This document shows, piece by piece, positions 1 to 10,064 of a DNA stretch of 39,296 nucleotides. The position numbers and the translations under genes were made by a program. The DNA comes from Neolecta irregularis DAH-3 (lineage: Eukaryota > Ascomycota > Neolectomycetes > Neolectales > Neolectaceae), in NCBI GenBank assembly GCA_001929475.1, contig LXFE01000183.1, positions 1 to 39,296 on the forward strand, given 5' to 3'. The notes beneath the pieces are model-generated. The model saw only the letters and a list, made by a program, of their open reading frames with translations, was not told the origin of the DNA and searched no databases. Position 1 is the first letter of the stretch; each line of letters starts with the position of its first letter.

Positions 1-180
1 ACTACTCCAACTCTATCTACAACTGCAACTACTCCAACTGCAACTACTCCAACTCTATCTACAACTACAACTACTCCAACTGCAACTACTCCAACTCTAT
101 CTACAACTACAACTGCAACTACTCCAACTGCAACTACAACTACAACTCCATCTACAGCTACTCCATCTCCATCTCCAACT
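1..180 (+). repeat. In-frame Thr/Pro minisatellite
   Basis: A run of ACT/ACA/CCA triplets (units such as CAACTACTCCAACTGCAACT) begins at the window edge and decays into CCATCT steps near 170. Its reading frame is open and continuous with the SSF1-like gene, so it would encode a Thr-Pro-Leu-Ser-Thr-Ala track of about 60 residues. It may extend beyond the window. Confidence 0.85.
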
Positions 181-942
181 ACAAGCCTGCGCATCGCCCA
201 CTGCCCGCGCGGCCCCACACTGCACTTTGCCGTGACCGCCTATTCCCTCGCCCGCGACATCGCCCGCTCCCAGCCCGCGCCCGTCTGCGTAAACAACCTG
301 CTGCACGCGCCCCCGCTGCTCGTCCTCGCCGGCTTCCACGATTCCTGCCGCGAGTCGGCCCTCGTCGCCTCCACCTTCCAGCACCTGTTCCCGCCCATCG
401 TCCCGCACTCCACGCCCCTCGCCTCCATCCGCAGAGTCCTCCTCCTCGCCCGCCTGCCAGACGCCTCCATCCTCCTCCGCCACTACGCAATCTCCACCGC
501 CCCCACCGCCCTCTCCCGCCCCATCCGCAGAATCGCCCGCCCCTCCGCTCCGCTCCCAAACCTCGCAAACATCACCGACATTGCTGACTATGTCCTCCAC
601 TCCTCCCTCAGCGATTCAGAGATCGACGACGATCCTACTGTAGAGATCAAGCTAACCCCAGATGCCACAAAACTACCCACTCCCGTCCAGCAGCGTGCAG
701 TAAAACTCGTAGAACTCGGACCCCGTCTCGCCCTCCGTCTTACGAAAATAGAAGAGGGCTTGTGTACCGGAAAAGTATTGTACCACTCCTTGATCTCCAA
801 GACAAAAGAGCAGGAAAATGAACTCGACCAGAGACACCAACAGAGGAAAGCACAAAAGGAAAAGCGCAAAAAAGAGCAGGCCCAAAATGTAGAAAGAAAA
901 CGGAAAAAGCAGAAAAAAGATGGCAGCGACAGCAACGAATAG
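1..942 (+). CDS. SSF1: SSF1/SSF2 (PPAN) Brix-domain ribosome biogenesis protein, 5'-truncated
   Basis: Nucleolar factor of 60S ribosomal subunit maturation (Brix family, Peter Pan/SSF clade). The frame is open from base 1 to the TAG at 940-942, giving at least 313 residues with the N terminus outside the window. After the Thr/Pro track the protein resumes with the conserved block LRIAHCPRGPTL, then YSLARDI, a PPLLVLAGF block, a FPPI block and RRVLLLAR, as in SSF proteins. The C-terminal part has VELGPRLALRLTKIEEG and GKVLYHS, then a Lys/Glu-rich tail (QRKAQKEKRKKEQ) typical of the family. No intron is needed here, unlike its neighbours. Bases about 180-640 are very C-rich with C-ending codons, while the last 300 bases are AT-richer. 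The repeat sits where the family normally has the strand and loop before LKIAR, so this could be a real insertion or an assembly artefact. Convergent with the next gene, 60 bp away. Confidence 0.85.
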   Translation, partial: TTPTLSTTATTPTATTPTLSTTTTTPTATTPTLSTTTTATTPTATTTTTPSTATPSPSPTTSLRIAHCPRGPTLHFAVTAYSLARDIARSQPAPVCVNNLLHAPPLLVLAGFHDSCRESALVASTFQHLFPPIVPHSTPLASIRRVLLLARLPDASILLRHYAISTAPTALSRPIRRIARPSAPLPNLANITDIADYVLHSSLSDSEIDDDPTVEIKLTPDATKLPTPVQQRAVKLVELGPRLALRLTKIEEGLCTGKVLYHSLISKTKEQENELDQRHQQRKAQKEKRKKEQAQNVERKRKKQKKDGSDSNE

Positions 943-1002
943 GATATCCGAGATCAATATACTCGACAATCTATACATTCTTGAATACTCAATATAAACA
1001 CC

Positions 1003-1895
1003 CTACTGAATCAAACATTCAGTGGTCCGATGCTCTCTTTTCAGCGTCCGACTCTTGCTAGCACCAACTTTGACCTGCGACTTTTGCTTCTGCGCCCGTT
1101 TCCGATCCCTCAAAAGCTCTTCATCAGAAGCCCGTAACCATTCATTCTTGATCCGCGCAACAGGTGGTCGGCCATTGACTACCCCCAGAGCTACAAATTG
1201 CTACACCAATAAGCCTCACCATCACACATTTCCATTACCTTGGGAGTAGGAAGTAAGCTCGCGAATCCATACGTTTGTGGAAAAATAAACTTTAGTACCA
1301 AGCGAGCTACTTCAGGCGCATTCCAAATCATCTTTTCAGCTCCAATAACTCGACAAACTGCAGAAACTATCACATAAACCAAAAGAAATACAACAAGGAA
1401 CTTGCATAGAATGTAAATCCCCGTACTGTTTAACGCTGAAATACCCAATCTTTCACTATCGATAATATACCGATCCCATTCGACGTCTCCTCCAATGGTA
1501 GGCGCATACCCATACGTTGACTCATCAACAGTCGTACCAGCAGTAACCTCTAAAAAGTGGTACCGATTCAATGAATACGGATCAACACTTCTAATAGTCC
1601 ATAACCCCTCCCCCGAAGAAATCCATCCCATCCCTCCTTCTTCATTGCTTTTCCTCTTCTTATTCTTCGTAGCGGATTTACAAAGACTCATGAATTCAGG
1701 CGATAGTAATACTATATCTACCACCGTCTCGCCTAATTCATTTCGACAAGTTCCTTCATTGTTAATGTACCGTTTCAATTCTTTTTTTATCAAAAGTTCG
1801 ATTTGGAAGAAGGATGAAGGATCGATTTTGTAGTGGTTGTATAGCTCTGTTTTGGTTTTTGAAGAGAGGCGGGGTGGGGATTGGATGTGGGGCAT
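1003..1895 (-). CDS. Unrecognised single-pass membrane protein
   Basis: Two exons, 1239-1895 and 1003-1200, joined over a 38-nt GT-AG intron (1201-1238). Splicing removes the early stop and gives 284 aa. The N-terminal half is soluble with a Lys/Arg-rich stretch (KNKKRKS near residue 78). A clear transmembrane helix, ILCKFLVVFLLVYVIVSAV, follows near residues 157-175. Exon 2 then gives a neat block, ALGVVNGRPPVARIKNEWLR, and a basic coiled-coil-like tail (EELLRDRKRAQKQK). The smooth reading across the junction (LPTPK/QFVALGVV) supports the intron. I do not recognise the family; an ER or nuclear-envelope protein is possible but is only a guess. The ATG at 1895 is the first in frame and is followed by a plausible N terminus. 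Its 5' side faces the PRCC gene, and its 3' end is 60 bp from the SSF1 stop. Confidence 0.65.
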
Positions 1896-2680
1896 GATGC
1901 TGTATGTTTGTATAGATGTGAATCGCGGATGACGATTTGATAAATGTTGCTCGTTGAAGATGATGTCGCTCGTTCAAGATGATGTCGCTCTTTGAAGATG
2001 TCGCTCGTTCAAGATGCTTGAAAATGTCGCTCGTCAAGTCAAAGATGCTACTTTGATATCGTGCATGTGGTCGTAGGCCCACCAGACTATTTATGCCATC
2101 CCAAGTCGATTATTTGTCAATGACGTCCTTCAAGAGCGCCGCTAGCGATTTTCTCAGCGTGTGATGTGACTCAGCTAGAGGTATTTCATCTCCCCTGATA
2201 ATGAACCGTTAAGCATATACTATATCCAGAAACCTTTTTAATCCCTACCTGTATTCTTGTCCCAGTAGTTCCAAGAACCCCATTCGTCTCATTTTTATAA
2301 AAGTTCTGCTAGTTGCATGATTACGAGGATGAAACTAGTCATTGGTGGGTTTTGTGGCCCGTGTCACTGTCCATCAAAATCATTTTAGAAGCCGTTTAGA
2401 CCAGCCTTGCCACTCTGTGATATATTCAATGGTCTCTCAAATGTTAATGGAAATATTTAAAAGACGTTTATATTACTTGGCAAGTAATATTCTAAAACCT
2501 GGAAGCAGATTGAAAGGATCCGCGTTACTACACACTGCTTTATAACATAGTTTTCATTGCTAGACTATTTCTAGTGGACGGCCTCTGTCAACATTGAATC
2601 TCGCAAAGCAAAGTCAATTCGAATCAGGTTTAGCTATTTATCGTGGAGAAGCACATGACTTTACAACTCTACGACACTTC
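1896..2680. other. Divergent intergenic region
   Basis: Separates the minus-strand membrane-protein gene (start 1895) from the plus-strand PRCC gene (start 2681). Apart from the tandem repeat at 1944-2036, I see no conserved coding signal; the short ORFs here have no family look. It should contain both promoters. Confidence 0.5.
1944..2036. repeat. About five degenerate copies of an ATGTCGCTCGTTCAAG repeat
   Basis: Units with the core ATGTCGCTCGTTCAAGATG recur at roughly 1944, 1961, 1981, 1998 and 2024, with small indels and TTGAAG/TTCAAG variants. They lie 50-140 bp upstream of the ATG at 1895 and so fall in the 5' flank of that minus-strand gene. This may be a simple minisatellite or a tandem binding site. 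Confidence 0.7.
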
Positions 2681-3567
2681 ATGCTCGTTGACTATGCTTC
2701 TTCATCCGAGTCGGATTCCGACCCCCAAAAAAGGTATGAAATCGGGAAACAGTCTCTAAAGACAATCCTTCCCCCACCAAAGAAATCGAGAAAGACTGCT
2801 GTTGGGACAAAGCGGATTATAATAGATTTACCTGCAACTCCTCTACCAAATACTCTAGAGGAGCCTCCTGCGAAACGTATACGAACGGGTGGTAAAGGAT
2901 CAGGATTATCTGCATTGCTCCCTGCACCAAAAAGATCAGGGCTAGCGAAACCTGATGCTGCCAGTGACAAACTAGATGAACCTCCTTTGACCACGATCAG
3001 TTTTGTTCCGCATAGCGTTAAGCGAAAAGCTGCTAATTCTTCAACACAAAAGCCTTGTAAAACAGCAGTGGAACTTTTTCCAATGGGTATCAAACCTTAT
3101 TTCGTGAGCATCGATTAATCCCAGGCGACTCTCTCATTCACAGACCGAAAATCAACTCATCGATACCCTCGGCGTACAAACCCTTGCCTGACTTGAAGCC
3201 CAAACTCCCTTCTCAAAAGCGTCATGCGTCGCCTTCTCCAGACCCAGTTGAACCGCATCCCCAGATCCAAGAGGTACGAGCTAATGAACCGCTCTCAGAA
3301 GAAGCTCTACAATTCATGCACGGCCGCCGTCAACCATCCAAACCAGCAGATATACTAACCTACAATCTGGCCGAAACCTACCAATCAAATGAAGAATATA
3401 GAACTACAGCCGAAGAAACTCCTCAACCAGTTCGAGCCATCGGTTCCGGAAGACATCAAATCACACAATTACTCCATGCTGTACAAAATCAAAAAGAAAG
3501 CTTTGAAGAGCAATTTGCCCGGAACCGCCGCGCAAAGAAGGAAGCGGGGAAAAAGTATGGGTTTTAA
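2681..3567 (+). CDS. PRCC-domain protein (PRCC C-terminal family)
   Basis: Homologue of the papillary renal cell carcinoma translocation protein family, nuclear proteins linked to pre-mRNA splicing and to MAD2B binding in animals. Exons 2681-3086 and 3125-3567 join over a 38-nt intron (GTATCA...ATTAATCCCAG) to give 282 aa. The N terminus MLVDYASSSESDSD is the usual acidic start, followed by a Pro/Lys-rich disordered stretch (LPPPKKSRK, PPAKRIRTGG). The diagnostic C terminus has an IGSGRHQITQLLHAVQNQ helix, an EQFARNRRAKKEAG helix and the terminal KYGF. I chose the ATG at 2681 rather than upstream frame extension because of the family-like MLVDY start. A second donor (GTGAGC at 3104) also exists but puts the reading into the wrong frame. 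Confidence 0.8.
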
Positions 3568-4239
3568 GGGTTAGGCGTTTCTTTGGAGTTAAAACTGGCC
3601 CAAGAATAGAAAACAGGGGAAAAGAGTATACTACCATTGATTACGTTTTTGAGGTTTGTTGTCGGAGATTGTCATGTTGATATCAATATGTAATGTTTGT
3701 AACCTGCTTTGTATCAAGGCAAAATGAGTAACAAGATTCAGGAGTATGGTCGACATTGGAACGAATCATAGATTGTGATGGATTTAGTCCATTTCAAACT
3801 GGATGGTTTTAAATGTGGGTCGCTGTAGGACTGGGTTATTAGCATTAATTTACAAATCATAATGAAGAAACTTTTTATGGTAAACATAATATTAACTCAA
3901 CTGGAGAAAGACACTCTAGAACAAAAAACCCTCAGAATCAGCAATACGCAAGCTGGAATGATTGCAACTCTTTCTCGACCAGTTCTGTGTGATTTGATAC
4001 CCAAGGAATATATACACGTACAAAACCCTTAGTTAAAGAGAGAAGAGAGGACAGACGAGAACAGCTGAGAAAGAAGGTCAAAAAAAATACAAATTTTCAC
4101 GATTCTACAAGAAAGAGGAAACATCTGTCCGGTCTTATTGAATGAAAAAAAACGCCAGGTATCCAACCATCCAAGAACAAAACTAAAGAGAAATAAATAA
4201 CCCATAAAGAGAGAGAGAGAAAAAACATTTGAGCAAAGT
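3568..4239. other. Convergent intergenic region
   Basis: 3' flanks of the PRCC gene (+) and BEM1 (-). AT-rich, with A-tracts and a GAGAGA run around 4208-4221. No coding signal or RNA gene recognised. Confidence 0.5.
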
Positions 4240-6046
4240 TCACTGCACGTACAGAATCAATTTGGAATTGCGTTTGGCTGTGGAGAGATCCTCGTCGTTG
4301 AGTAAATTCACATAATCACCAGTCGCATCGTCTTTATACCGGATCATACCAAACCGTCCATTTAATCGATCCATTAACTTATCTTGAAGTTGGTGAAAGG
4401 TGACGTCCAAAGGGACTCGAATGGCGATAACATCATCGCTGTGAAATATTTTGATTTTGAAAAAGGAGGGTTGAATCTGGGAACCAGTGCTTGAATTATT
4501 GGTTCGTACTGTTTCTGTCCTTGTCATTGCCGGTGGAATAGAAACCGATGGAGTAGAACTGAAACTAGCTTTATTGGTGGCTAAAATAGTTGGTGAGTAG
4601 TATTTAAAGCATGTACCTCGAGAGCTGGGTCTTTCAGAGATTCGAAGACCAGTGACTTTTCCGCTTTCGCTGTTCACACTACTTCGAGCACTGTGCTGGA
4701 ATGACTCTCGGGCAAAAACAGGCTGAGGCATGCTTGTTGTGATATGTGTACTCTCGACGTCCCCTTCCCGCGGACTGAAGAAATTGCAAATGAGACGACC
4801 ATGTGAAATGTACTCTGGCAAGCTGCAAATCTCCCGCACGTAAAAGTCCAAGTCTTGGCGGCGCTGACTAGTGATCTGATCGTTGACAAAAGTCACCGGC
4901 CCGGGCATGTATGGTAAAACACGCTGGGTGCCAGTCCGCCCTGCTTCAACGGGAAATTCTTCAAGAAGAGCAATTTGTAGATCGTAAAAATCCTCATAGT
5001 ATCGGCAGAGGTTCCGATGTCGTCCATCTTCCATTTCAGCTCGGACCATGAACCAGTAACGTCCATGATCATGTGCGTATCGATCGACAGCAGCACTTTG
5101 CGCTGCTAATCTAATGCTAGTAGAAGAACCGATTGATGGACGATGATCAGAAAGCCCATGCGAACTAGCCTTTGATGATGGACGATGATCATACTGGGAA
5201 CTCGGAGGAGTCGGGAGCCGCTGTTTGTTGAACTGGCTATTCACATTTGCAGAAGCTCGGACTAACGATGGTGATCCCTGTTGCAGCGTCTTTTGTTGAT
5301 CAAAGTCGAATTTGCCAAGGGAAATGCTCGAGTTCTTGTAATCTGCGGCCATTCTCTTCCATTCTTCAACTTTGGGAACCCCTGCTCGTTGAATCAGATC
5401 GGGCATGTCTTCAATTGGTTTCCCGGTAGCCATGTCTCTGATTTCAATGAAAGATATAGGTATCAGTCCTGGTCCACCGAGACGTCCAATTGGCTTAGCA
5501 ACGAACCACTCGTGGTTACTCTGAGCGATCACGATGATTGCTTCTCCGGCTTTTGCATCAAGCTCATCCGGTCGTTCAGCAACAAAATCGTACTGCACAA
5601 CGCCGTATAGCGGCTGCCCTTTTCCAATAGTAGATTGCCTTTGATCCGACTGATAGCCTTCGACAAACCCTGAATCAGCGACTCTGGATGACCTACTCTC
5701 GCGTTCATTCCGTCCAAGCTCCTCGAAATACGAAACGGGGACCAGACCCCTCATATTTGACACAGGATTGCAAGCTTCCCACCAATCCGGATCATTTTCT
5801 CTTCCTATAACATGGAAAAAATCGCCTTTAGAAAATGCCATCTCCATGGAAGAGTGCGGAGTATAGTCATACAATGCTTTGATGACTCTCTTTGGAGGCA
5901 ACATTGGGATGTCATGTCTTATTGAACTGATAGTAGATATGGTGTGAGATCGCTCGGATCGTTCTCCTTTGAGAGACCTTCTCAAACCCTTGATGAAAAA
6001 GTCAGCCTTTTGAAGAGAGAAAGAATGTATTGCGCACCTTGATCAT
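4240..6046 (-). CDS. BEM1: Bem1/Scd2-type polarity scaffold (SH3-SH3-PX-PB1)
   Basis: Scaffold that links Cdc42, its exchange factor Cdc24 and PAK kinases at sites of polarised growth. The first exon is only ATGATCAAG (6038-6046), followed by a 49-nt intron (5989-6037, branch CTGAC) and a long exon 4240-5988, giving 585 aa starting MIKGLRRSLKGER. SH3-1 covers about residues 36-95 (KALYDY, DPDWWEA), SH3-2 about 128-190 (VQYDF, ELDAKAGE). A PX domain spans about 300-420 (RYWFMVRAEM, RYYEDFYDLQIALLEEFP, LPYMPG). A C-terminal PB1 domain of about 80 residues has the acidic DDATGDYVNLLNDEDL motif used to bind the Cdc24 PB1 domain. Starting at the TTG within exon 2 is rejected because the spliced ATG gives the family N terminus. 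A 36-nt frame-preserving candidate intron (4581-4616) may remove 12 residues between PX and PB1. Confidence 0.92.
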
Positions 6047-6559
6047 GATGGTGAAATGGAGGGTAAATTTGTTGGGTCAGGATTGAATGCAGGTAGGGAT
6101 AATGGGGTTGCAGTAGAGAGGCTGAGACGCCAGGGGGATGGTATAGCTGGTGGAGGGAGGGAGGACGGCTGTGGGAAAAAAGGGTGAAACAAGCACAGGA
6201 CAAGTCGCGAACTTGGCGCGACCTCTATTTGGCAATTCCGGGCGCGATGTTAGATAGACAGTATACAGCCCGTGCGGTAGTACAAGTGTAGAATGACAGG
6301 AGAGCCCAAGGAGAAAGTGTGTGTGCAATGTGACAAAAGAACAGTGGACGCGGATTAGGATCTATACTAGTGTTGTTGTAAGACACCTGCTCAAAGAGCA
6401 CTCCGTGCCTTTGTTATTCATTTCCATCCAAGACACCTCCCTTGCCTTTCTCGCAAAGTAGCAGAACACACTCGTGGCTTCCTGAAATTCCGCCGGTTAA
6501 GGAGAAAGCAACGCGGCGAGCCGGCGATGGCCACAATTCTCCATTTTCGGTCTTCAACA

Positions 6560-7313
6560 CCAATCGGACAAAGAACTCGTAACGATAGCTTACTAAATTG
6601 TGGGAATTTCAGATATACAGGAATAAGAGTTACCAGCCTATTGTCTCATTGGCTCTTTTGCTGATCCAATATCGCAATTCCCGGGAACCTGCTTACTAAT
6701 GTGGGGGGTATTGTGAGCTTGGGGTGTCAGGACTATTAGCTCGAGTAGACTTGGGCTGGAGAATTTCGCACAAGATGGTTGCTTAGTGAAGTAACTACTT
6801 TATATTATTATGTGGTAATGGCCTAGTCTGCTAATCAGGCTAGGCGATTCTTATAATAATCCTGCGTGCGCTCAATCTGCTCCTCATTGGTTCCATCTTC
6901 AACGGAATTGCCTGCCTGGCCTACCAATGCCCCCATCTGGACATTGGTTGCTTCTTGCGATCTCCCACATTATTACTGATCTTCTAACACTAGTGCAAAC
7001 TATTGGTGTTGGTACCTGATCGCCGATGGTGGCTCGGGGATCCTTTCCTACCGGTACCTTCTTCATATTTCATTTCAAAATGAAATGCAATGTAGGTACC
7101 GTATTTTGCCGTGAAATATTTATTGTACAAGGGTACATACCCTGACCCCTGACCCCTGACGTGTACAGCCTGCAAAGTACTTGAATTAATTCACTGAATG
7201 TTACTACCATGACAAAACGACCGCTATCTACATACGTCGATTCTTCCTGAAAGCCCAACCAATGACCATTCAAACGAAATTTACTTCAAATCCAAATTCA
7301 AGATTCTGATTGG
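6560..7313. promoter_or_regulatory. CCAAT-box cluster
   Basis: Nine CCAAT/ATTGG pentamers occur at 6560, 6648, 6666, 6886, 6924, 6943, 7002, 7259 and 7309, in both orientations. About one or two would be expected by chance in 750 bp. CCAAT is the core of the HAP/CBC (NF-Y) site. No binding evidence is available. Confidence 0.4.
7141..7160. repeat. Short CCTGACC tandem repeat
   Basis: Three head-to-tail copies of the heptamer CCTGACC, the last missing one base. Isolated and of unknown role. Confidence 0.7.
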
Positions 7314-7498
7314 TAAATTCAGGTGAAGCCAAGCGCTTCTGTTTTAGCGAGGCACCCCAGGAGTCTGTCGATGACAAAAAATCAAAGGGATATCGAGCTA
7401 AGATAAACGAGGAAGGATGTCAAGAAAATCTATATATGTCCCGATAAGGAAATTTCCGCAGAATGAGATAAAGTTTGATTCCTGCAATTGAACCGGTT

Positions 7499-9127
7499 CT
7501 AAATCTGTCCTTTGATATCGATCTTGAGTTGTGACAACTTAGCCCGTTCAACTCCTTCAAGAGCGTCCTTGGTGCTGATTGCCTTGTAATCGCTATCGAG
7601 AAACGTCCCTGCTTCTCGTTCTTGGAGAAACTGTATGCATTCTGCTTCATTTTCGAAACCTAATTCGTCTGCTATAAAGCGGACTGTTAAATATGGTCTA
7701 TATCTCCAATATTAGTTCATATAAAAGATAATCATACGCTTTGCACATCGTACAAAGAGCATTGACACGCTCACGCACGATGAAACAATCCATAAGATAG
7801 CCGCCCATGTTAGGGGCATTTAAATAGAGAGAGAAAAAACGATGATAATTAGAAGTTGCTAGGGCAGACCGTACTTCGAGGGCATGTAGAATAGCTGGGT
7901 CAGATTTTTCAACAGGAGTTAGCTTTGAAAGAATATCATTGACATCTTGAAAATCAACTTTGAAGACCAAAGATATAGACCTGCATGATTTCGCGTGTGA
8001 AGTAGGTATAGTATCCGATATGCAAGAAACTCGAATTGGTTACCTTTTAGACCATGCTCATATAACGAAACAAGCTGTATGCTTCAGACTATGACTTCCG
8101 CTTCAAAAAAGAACTTACTTGTGTTTGACACTGATTATATTCGCCCAAATCACCCTGTGCCTGTCAGTCCTTCATTTGGCAACCGATTGCTAAAGATACC
8201 TTCTCCAGTGCAACGCGAGCATGGAGTTCATACACAGTGACGGTAAATTCATTCTTTATCCGCTGGACCTGGAATCTTCAGCCAATATAACAAAGTATTT
8301 GTACTGTCAAATCCTGCCGCAGACTTTTAAATTGATCGCATATATATGCATAGTTGCTTTCCTTTCTCCATTTCTTCTTAAGCAAGTCCAAAGTCTTTTT
8401 AAGAATAGGCAGAGGGCGTACAGTTTCAGGATCCGGCGCTGAAGTTAACCGTAGATACCGTTTCTCAAGCGTTTGACATCGACCAACAATGGTATCTTTA
8501 TCCCAATCGATAACATCCTGGAATATTAGCGGGCTAAATATATTTAAGGCAGGCATTATTACAGTGCATGCTACTTCATATATTGGCGGTAGGTGATCAG
8601 TAGGCTTGCGATCCTCATCGAATCTTCTCGCCCGTTTCTCTCGTCTCTGTACTTCCACTGCATTATCGACGTACAGTGGCTGAATGGAGTTGCTGCAGAA
8701 TTAAATGAGCGAACGTTGCGCCATTCTCATACCTTTTGCGTTTCTTTTCCTTCGTGTTCTTGTCCAGCTGCTGTTTCCGTTTGGTCAAAATTTCTAATTC
8801 TTTGTTATCCCAATCCTCTTCCCATACTCTGTCCTCTTCGAAAGCCTGAGTAATTAGTCTCTTTAATTCTTGCTCGATTGCGGGTTTCTCGGGGTCGCTA
8901 TCTTCTATATCTTGGAAACATCGACCAACGAACTTCTTGAGTGAATCTGGCCACTAGATAAAATGAGATGAAGGATGCGGCAATAACGCGCGCCTGTGTT
9001 TTTGGGCGCTGTTGCTGGAGTTCTCCGGGAGGCCGCAAAGTCGTCCGCGCAGTAACAGCCGTATAGGCAGGACCTATATAATCGATTAGGACAATCATGC
9101 AAGGCGCTCACACGTACGTGAGACCAT
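7499..9127 (-). CDS. THP3: THP3-like SAC3/GANP/THP3-domain protein
   Basis: Homologue of yeast Thp3 and human LENG8, which with Csn12 couple transcription elongation to splicing and mRNP assembly. Ten exons: 9118-9127, 8988-9073, 8733-8953, 8575-8692, 8305-8517, 8200-8268, 8119-8154, 7981-8074, 7738-7945, 7499-7697; 417 aa with all phases consistent. Family blocks in order: WPDSLKKFVGRCFQ; LRLTSAPDPETVRPLP; YICDQFKSLRQDLTVQRIKN; FTVTVYELHARVALEKGDLG; YNQCQTQLVSLYEHGL; AYRILYLLHTRN; YHRFFSLYLNAPNMGGYLMD; and a winged-helix-like C terminus (FIADELGFE...). The ATG at 9127 lies directly after an in-frame stop, giving a 10-nt first exon. Introns are 34-57 nt. The junction at 8269-8304 was chosen (36 nt, not 42) because it restores the conserved VQRIKN. 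Confidence 0.9.
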
Positions 9128-10064
9128 TTAATATATGTTCTCTGCTTCCCTGAAGCCCAGAAATATATTTCAGATAATAATCGTGGGGATCGAGTGGAAC
9201 GGGAAAGGTGCGCAGTTGATTTCTGGGGTTCGAAAGTGGATCGACAACACAGCACCGGAAGAGGTATACCTACAAGAGGGACTTATTCCCGTACATAGTG
9301 TAAGGCTATATCAATGCCACGCTATGCTCTCAAATGTTTTCTTCAGTTCTATGGAATAGTGTCATCTTTCGCAACGATTCCAGTTTCATCCACCCCATGT
9401 GACCATTTTCTACCACCCTGAATATTCTGCCTTCATGGAAAAAAATATCAACGATTGTGACATGCAGGTACCTTGGTCAAGAACCGCTTGTAATTTTGCT
9501 ATATTCTCAGCTGATGCCTTGCCTTTTAGCCAAAAAGCGGGACCAAAGCGAAGAAATAACCTTGCAGCTGAGCCACTTGCCATCCCTGTATTAGTAAGTG
9601 ATCCCTTAAGGTTCAACGTTTTGGTCCGTAGAATATTGTATGATGAAATATACTTCACAGTCTTCTTATGGTTCTACATACAGATTTCTTTTCCGATTGT
9701 GTAGATCATATTCCGTATCTATGCAAATGACTTGTGAAAATTGTGACGCTTCGAGATTGCTTATAATATTTGACTGGAGACAATGTACAATACTTTGTCA
9801 GCTGCGAATGGTTACGAAAATGATATGGTAATCTTTTGGAGGATATTTAAAGGGGTCCCTTGTTTGGCTTTTTCTTTAGTCGGTATCTATGTTTCTATAA
9901 CCGACATGGCTATTCCAGTTTCCTATAAGTAGACCTGTAGGTGCTTGCTTGTAGGACCGGGTGAATAGTGCTCTATTCATCCAGAAAAGGAATCTAGGAA
10001 TCATTTTTCTCGTTGTTATTCAGGTCCCATAAGTCTGCAAAGCTCTATAACTGCAGCCTGCGTG
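9128..10064. other. Intergenic region with a weak spliced-ORF candidate
   Basis: Lies between THP3 (start 9127, -) and FOL1 (end 10065, -). On the minus strand a textbook branch-plus-acceptor TACTAATACAG (9586-9596) precedes an open stretch starting ATGGCAAGTGGC, translating to MASGSAARLFLRFGPAFW and continuing with ENIAKLQAVLDQ down to about 9472, where a GTACCT donor follows. I could not build a complete gene from it, so it is not called as CDS. Confidence 0.35.

Larger units (their letters stand above)
6047..7498. other. Long intergenic region upstream of BEM1
   Basis: 1.45 kb between BEM1 (start 6046, -) and the 3' end of the THP3-like gene (7499, -). Short ORFs inside show no family resemblance. 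It carries a dense set of CCAAT boxes, three GGTACC palindromes between about 7010 and 7100, and a short CCTGACC tandem. Probably the BEM1 promoter plus the 3' flank of the neighbour. Confidence 0.5.

Noticed and set aside
1-180. Direct repeats that might be a CRISPR array
   Set aside because: Units are 6-20 bp triplet variants without spacers, and the frame is continuous with a eukaryotic gene.
97-935. Long minus-strand ORFs (Gly/Arg/Glu-rich) opposite SSF1
   Set aside because: Antisense shadows of a GC-biased coding region; low-complexity composition and no family blocks.
5983-5985. TTG start for BEM1
   Set aside because: A spliced ATGATCAAG exon upstream gives the family N terminus with a good 49-nt intron.
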